Part shown: in pieces, positions 60,481 to 64,000 of the stretch
Position numbering within the stretch: position 1 is the stretch's first letter
Layout: the number at the start of each line of letters is the position of its first letter
Assembly (NCBI GenBank): GCA_900538545.1
Contig: UPYK01000010.1
Location: 1 to 64,000, forward strand
DNA length: 64,000 bases
Direction of reading: 5' to 3'
From: an uncultured Eggerthella sp.
GTDB taxonomy: Bacteria > Actinomycetota > Coriobacteriia > Coriobacteriales > Eggerthellaceae
Notes under the pieces: generated by a model
The model's input: the letters and a program-made list of their open reading frames with translations, nothing else
Told to the model about the DNA's origin: nothing
Databases searched by the model: none
Translations under genes and position numbers: made by a program

Positions 60481-60939
60481 TCAGAGCGCAAAGGGATCAA
60501 GAAGTTCGATGTCTAAGTAATCAAAATCACGCGTATTTCGAGTCACAACGACAAGATCGTTCACGTGGGCAATAGATGCGATCATGAGGTCCTCAATAGA
60601 AGGAGAATAGCCTGAGGAAATGGCTTGTTCATGGAAAATTGCGCATTGTGCGGCAGCATGCGGATCGAACGAGAGCATCTTCGTGGCATAGGTCTCAAGC
60701 AATGAATCTATCATTTGTTTGAGTGCAGCTTGCTTCTTTCCTTTTGGCATCATAAATTGGCCGAAACGCATTTCTTCGATAGTCACAACCGAGAGATAAA
60801 GATCGGTTGCATTCTGGCCGAGCCAATTCAAGACAGCCTCGTTCGGCTCCTTCTTGCAAACTTCAGAGATTACATTGGTGTCGAGAAGAAAACCCCTTTT
60901 GGGATTTTTGTTTGATGTCTGCTTAGCTGTTGTGTTCAT
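60481..60939 (-). CDS. vapC: PIN-domain toxin (VapC/FitB type)
   Basis: A 152-residue PIN nuclease. The acidic residues lie in FLLDTNVISEV, TIEEMRFG, SIEDLMIAS and VTRNTRDFDY, arranged as in FitB. It should cleave RNA (often tRNA in this family) unless bound by its antitoxin. Its ATG shares a base with the antitoxin stop (TAATG). Confidence 0.92.
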   Translation of the reverse strand: MNTTAKQTSNKNPKRGFLLDTNVISEVCKKEPNEAVLNWLGQNATDLYLSVVTIEEMRFGQFMMPKGKKQAALKQMIDSLLETYATKMLSFDPHAAAQCAIFHEQAISSGYSPSIEDLMIASIAHVNDLVVVTRNTRDFDYLDIELLDPFAL

Positions 60940-61175
60940 TAGAGCAGCGTTCCTGTTGTGCGCGGGGCGTGACGTGTGGGGAGCTCAAGATTGATGCCGC
61001 CAACTTCTTGCGCGTTTTTGCGAATCATAGTGATGAAATTATCCGAGGCAGGAAGAAGCGTTTCTTCAAGAATGGCTTTTGCCTCAGCTTGTTGGCTGCG
61101 ACCGTGTTCCGCGGCACGTATCGCGAGCGCGCGCTTTCCTTCTTCACTCAAGTCTCTTACAAGCAATGCAGGCAT
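60939..61175 (-). CDS. vapB: FitA/VapB-type antitoxin
   Basis: A 78-residue antitoxin. MPALLVRDLSEEGKRALAIR with AAEHGRSQQAEAKAILEE is the ribbon-helix-helix of FitA-like proteins. The C-terminal tail wraps the toxin. ATG at 61175, five bases after GAGG; an upstream ATG adds six residues but has no site. The palindrome at 61196-61230 is its likely operator. Confidence 0.9.
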   Translation of the reverse strand: MPALLVRDLSEEGKRALAIRAAEHGRSQQAEAKAILEETLLPASDNFITMIRKNAQEVGGINLELPTRHAPRTTGTLL

Positions 61176-61195
61176 GATGACCTCTTCCAACACGA

Positions 61196-61230
61196 TGATA
61201 TCAACGCTATCAATTATAGCATAGATATCA
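61196..61230. promoter_or_regulatory. Nested palindrome, likely vapBC operator
   Basis: TGATATC/GATATCA enclose GCTAT/ATAGC around CAATT, a 35-base double palindrome 21 bases upstream of vapB. It suits binding by a FitA-type dimer of dimers. Confidence 0.65.
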
Positions 61231-61262
61231 TTTTATACCAGTGTGTCTGAACTGATCGACCT

Positions 61263-61289
61263 CTGCTCATCAGCAATGTTGATGAGCAG
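61263..61289 (-). terminator. Stem-loop downstream of the CoA-transferase gene
   Basis: A perfect 10-bp stem CTGCTCATCA / TGATGAGCAG with a 7-base loop, 26 bases past the stop. No T-run, so termination is probable rather than certain. Confidence 0.6.
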
Positions 61290-61314
61290 GATCTTGCAAG
61301 GTGCATCGACTGGT

Positions 61315-62637
61315 TTAACGCAAGGGGTCGAAGCCGAAGTAGCGCATGAATTCATCGCGCAATTCGCCGCGGAAATCGGGATGCGCGATGCCGATGAGTG
61401 CTTTTGCACGTTCTTGGTTGGTCTTGCCGCGCAAATCTGCGATGCCGTATTCGGTCACGATGAACTGGGTTTCGTTGCGCGGGGTGGTCACGATGCTGCC
61501 TGGCGCGAGGAAGAGGCTGATCTTCGAGACGCTTCCGCCCGCTGCGGTCGAGTTGATCACAATGATCGATTTGCCGCCCTTGCTCATGGTGGCGCCCCGT
61601 ACGAAATCAACCTGTCCGCCTGCGCCCGTTGCTTGTTTGTGACCAAACGATTCAGCAGCAACCTGCCCGAACAGATCGACCTCGATGCAAGAATTGATGG
61701 AGATGAGGTTCTCGTTCTTCGCGATGACCGCTGGATTGTTCACGTATTCGACGGGGTAGAGCTGCACGAAAGGATTATCATCGGTCCAATCGTAGAGCTC
61801 CTTGGTTCCCTCGAGAACAGTAGCAATGTTGATGCCGTTATGCAGCGTCTTCTTCGCTGCAGTGATCACGCCTGCTTCAGCTAGATCCATCATCTTCGAA
61901 GTGAACAGTTCGCTGTGAACGCCCAGGTTCTTTTTGGTGCTCAGCGCATCGAGAACCGCGTTCGGCAACTTGCCGATGCCTGCTTGAATGGTCGCACCAT
62001 CTTCGATGAGCGAGGCGCAGTATTCGCCGATCTGGCGCTCGGCGTCGCCGATGCTCGAATTCGGGATGACGGGCAGCGGTTCGTCCACTTCGATGATGTA
62101 GTCGAGCTCGCTTACATGGACGCTCGTTTCTCCAAATATGCGTGGCATTTGCTTGTTGATCTGCCCGATCACGATCTTCGCCGAGCGCATTGCCGTGCGC
62201 TGGTAGCTGCAGGAAACACCCATTGTGCAATAGCCTTGCTCGTTGGGTTCGGAGAGCGAGAGAATCGCAACGTCAATAGGGTAGTGGCCGTCGCGGATCA
62301 GGCGCTCGATACTGGAGAAATACGATGGCAGATAATCCGAGATGCCCGCATGTATGCCTTGCCAATAGTCCTTGTACTGTCCAACGGGGCCAACGAACGG
62401 CTCGTAGCGGATGTGGCCTTCCATACGGGGGTCGAACATCTCGATGCGTTCGCCCGGAGGGCCCTGCATGAAGGAAACATCGGTGAATTCCGCATAGCGC
62501 TTCTCGATCTCACGCGTGATCGCACGCGGATCGGCTGCGCCATCGGAGAGCGAACAGTGGCTGTGCGGCGGAATGACCTTCGCGATATCTTCCACGGGAA
62601 TGAGTTTTTGCTGGTAGAGCTCTTTCCAATCGGTCAT
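61315..62637 (-). CDS. Acetyl-CoA hydrolase/transferase, 4-hydroxybutyrate CoA-transferase type
   Basis: A 440-residue CoA-transferase. The N-terminal domain has SEPNEQGYCTMGVSC; the C-terminal catalytic domain has QAGIGKLPNAVLDAL, the nucleophilic glutamate in GVHSELFTSKMMDLAE, and AGGQVDFVRGA. It swaps CoA between acetate or butyrate and a hydroxy- or acyl-CoA, typical of amino-acid or 4-hydroxybutyrate fermentation; the exact substrate is not readable. An AAGGAAGGA ribosome site precedes the ATG, and TATAAT at 62682-62677 on the minus strand is a likely -10. Confidence 0.9.
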   Translation of the reverse strand: MTDWKELYQQKLIPVEDIAKVIPPHSHCSLSDGAADPRAITREIEKRYAEFTDVSFMQGPPGERIEMFDPRMEGHIRYEPFVGPVGQYKDYWQGIHAGISDYLPSYFSSIERLIRDGHYPIDVAILSLSEPNEQGYCTMGVSCSYQRTAMRSAKIVIGQINKQMPRIFGETSVHVSELDYIIEVDEPLPVIPNSSIGDAERQIGEYCASLIEDGATIQAGIGKLPNAVLDALSTKKNLGVHSELFTSKMMDLAEAGVITAAKKTLHNGINIATVLEGTKELYDWTDDNPFVQLYPVEYVNNPAVIAKNENLISINSCIEVDLFGQVAAESFGHKQATGAGGQVDFVRGATMSKGGKSIIVINSTAAGGSVSKISLFLAPGSIVTTPRNETQFIVTEYGIADLRGKTNQERAKALIGIAHPDFRGELRDEFMRYFGFDPLR

Positions 62638-62770
62638 CGGGCCATTCCTTCCTTGGTTGTAATACGGGATTATTTGATTATATCCTCTCGACCTGTTCTT
62701 TCCTTCGATACTTGAGCGCTTCGGTCATTCTATCGAAAGAATTGGACAAGGATGGCACGCACGAATGTTG

Positions 62771-63247
62771 CTAGTCCGTCTCGGGCAATTTGCATACATC
62801 AACCCAAGTGCTTCCAGGCGTTAGTTCCTCTAGCTCATCAGGTGTAAGTTCAATGGCGCTGTTCGAACTGCCGCATGCGGGAAACACCGTTTCGAAGCGG
62901 CGAAGCGATTCGTCCAAATAGATTTTGCAGTCGTCATTCACGCCGAAAGGGCACACGCCTCCAACAGCATGGCCTATAAGCTCTTCCGCCTTTTCAGGAT
63001 CTACCATCTTGGCCTTGCAGTGAAACACTTCTTTGAACTTGGGGTTCGCAATGCGCGCATCTCCTGCGCAGACAATGAGCGCAACACCATCGTCAACCAC
63101 GAACGATAGTGTCTTTGCGATGCGTTCAGGCGCACATCCGATCGCCTTCGCTGCCAGCTCGACGGTAGCGCTCGAAACGTCGAATTCCAGCACATCGTGA
63201 TCACGTCCATATTCGCTCAGATGCTCTTTAGCTCTCTCTACGGTCAT
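62771..63247 (-). CDS. YbaK/EbsC-type aminoacyl-tRNA deacylase
   Basis: A 158-residue YbaK-fold protein. The fold is recognisable from AKTLSFVVDDGVALIVCAGD, the lysine-bearing segment NPKFKEVF, and GHAVGGVCPFG with CGSSNSAIELTPDEL. Members hydrolyse misacylated Cys-tRNA(Pro) or related errors. Its start overlaps the end of the nucleotidyltransferase gene by 20 bases, so they are co-transcribed. Confidence 0.9.
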   Translation of the reverse strand: MTVERAKEHLSEYGRDHDVLEFDVSSATVELAAKAIGCAPERIAKTLSFVVDDGVALIVCAGDARIANPKFKEVFHCKAKMVDPEKAEELIGHAVGGVCPFGVNDDCKIYLDESLRRFETVFPACGSSNSAIELTPDELEELTPGSTWVDVCKLPETD

Positions 63248-63902
63248 GAATATCCCTTCCTGCTAATTCGTTGTTGGACCATCGAAGCAGCCTGCTTGCA
63301 AGCTCTTGGTCATCAATCTGTGCGTCTCCGTTGTAGGCTTGCAAGAGCTTCTTTTCGTCGTCGTTTGCTAGGTTCAGTAGCTGTGCGCGGCTGTTCACGA
63401 ACTCTCCCGTTTGGGCAAAATGCTTTGCGCGAATCCCGAAGAATACTGATTTCAAGCAGCCTTGCAATAGGTCTGGAAGCATGTTCGGTTCGAACACTGC
63501 TGTATGGCAGAGCGCGTGGTAGATCTCGGACGCGCACGCATCAGCTGCAAGCTTTGCTTCTTCGGCGGTGAATTCTGTGTTCATGAAATCGAATGAACCG
63601 TATCTGATATCAGTGTCGTTTGCCAGGTTGAACACATCATGTCGTGGCCAAGCTGCAAGTACGTCAGGCGACCCGATGAATCCGCAAGCAAGCTCGGCAT
63701 GCGGCATCTTTTGAATGACGCTGCGATATGAGGCGAGGTCATCGGCGTTTAGGTCTTCTATGACGACCACGACATCGATATCGCTATCTTCGCGTTGTTC
63801 ACCCCGAGCCCTGCTCCCTTGCAGTCCAACAAGCACGAGCCTCTCTTTGAACTCGGTCTTTAATTGGTCGATAAGGTCATTCATCCAAGCATCAATATCC
63901 AC
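63228..63902 (-). CDS. Nucleotidyltransferase with C-terminal helical domain
   Basis: A 224-residue protein. The polymerase-beta-type nucleotidyltransferase core (about 15-100) has GSRARGEQREDSDIDVVVV with the two metal aspartates. A helical HEPN-like region (about 110-215) follows in the same chain, containing CASEIYHALCHTAVF and RAKHFAQTGEF. The target (an antibiotic, protein or RNA) is unknown; the NT plus HEPN layout recalls the minimal nucleotidyltransferase toxin systems and aminoglycoside adenylyltransferases. It overlaps the downstream YbaK-type gene. Confidence 0.8.
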   Translation of the reverse strand: MDIDAWMNDLIDQLKTEFKERLVLVGLQGSRARGEQREDSDIDVVVVIEDLNADDLASYRSVIQKMPHAELACGFIGSPDVLAAWPRHDVFNLANDTDIRYGSFDFMNTEFTAEEAKLAADACASEIYHALCHTAVFEPNMLPDLLQGCLKSVFFGIRAKHFAQTGEFVNSRAQLLNLANDDEKKLLQAYNGDAQIDDQELASRLLRWSNNELAGRDIHDRRES

Positions 63903-63947
63903 GGGTGCAGCCTTTCTTTCTTGCTAATTTGCGATAAAGACGAATCG

Positions 63948-64000
63948 TCACAATCCCAGCTCTTCTTCGCCCCACCGCTTCATGGCTAACAGGATGGGGA
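63948..64000 (-). CDS. 3' end of a gene running off the window (partial)
   Basis: On the minus strand one frame reads PILLAMKRWGEEELGL and ends in TGA at 63948-63950. The residues do not identify a family, and the frame is an inference. It would be upstream of, and on the same strand as, the nucleotidyltransferase gene. Confidence 0.35.
   Translation of the reverse strand, partial: PILLAMKRWGEEELGL

Noticed and set aside
1..64000. CRISPR array or prophage
   Set aside because: The repeats are kilobases apart or in inverted pairs, never in a regular short-spaced array, and no phage structural genes are present. The only integrase-like gene is tied to the hsdS sites.

Overview
The window reads as a low-to-mid GC actinobacterial chromosome, most likely class Coriobacteriia (Eggerthellales-like anaerobes). 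The evidence is an fhaA-fhaB-pstP-rodA/pbpA-pknB cell-growth operon in actinobacterial order, a SEDS-penicillin-binding-protein fusion, a HisZ-HisG fusion, GatCAB instead of a direct amide aminoacylation route, and several universal stress proteins with a CoA-transferase of anaerobe type. No species can be named from the sequence alone. Almost all of the window is coding.

Layout. 1-3.3 kb: TetR regulator, universal stress protein, secreted cyclophilin with cell-wall-binding repeats. 3.5-11.3 kb: ABC-F ATPase, LemA, tadA-ispE (start and stop overlapping), tRNA-Ser(TGA), aroK-aroE, and a DUF2207 membrane protein. 11.3-15.3 kb: tRNA-Ser(GCT), then an ECF vitamin transporter operon (RibU-like S component, EcfA1, EcfA2, EcfT) followed by a flavin-oxidase-fold protein, and tRNA-Arg(CCT). 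15.4-22.7 kb: Ser/Thr kinase and phosphatase, FHA proteins and the SEDS-PBP fusion. 23-31 kb: tRNA-Leu(CAG), serine transporter SstT with SerA, RNase HI, EngB, MscS, a DUF4012 protein and a stress protein. 31.5-35.7 kb: gatCAB and a double-CDGSH iron-sulfur protein. 35.8-41 kb: two tandem MFS paralogues and a divergent two-component system. 41-48 kb: his operon (hisZG-D-C-B-H-A-F), then another stress protein.

48.8-61.2 kb is an AT-richer accessory region. It holds a lipoprotein and a type I restriction-modification locus (hsdR-hsdM-hsdS) whose specificity genes look phase-variable. A tyrosine recombinase gene sits among three hsdS pieces. Four copies of a 14-bp core (two of them sharing an identical 20-bp inverted pair) mark the conserved linker of HsdS and flank swappable target-recognition cassettes. 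In the arrangement given here the operon copy of hsdS is cut to one recognition domain, while the complete two-domain HsdS is encoded on the other strand, directly behind the recombinase. A DinJ/YafQ toxin-antitoxin pair sits inside the same locus. A GIY-YIG-like DUF4357 protein, a small conserved protein, a nitroreductase and a VapBC-type pair follow. 61.3-64 kb: a 4-hydroxybutyrate-type CoA-transferase, a YbaK-type protein and a nucleotidyltransferase.

Besides genes, the window carries a family of five oriented stem-loop repeats placed exactly at stop codons (about 49-75, 5373-5407, 9302-9334, 25956-25992, 59482-59510), and three large unexplained inverted-repeat structures (23140-23230, 26005-26169, 59250-59330).
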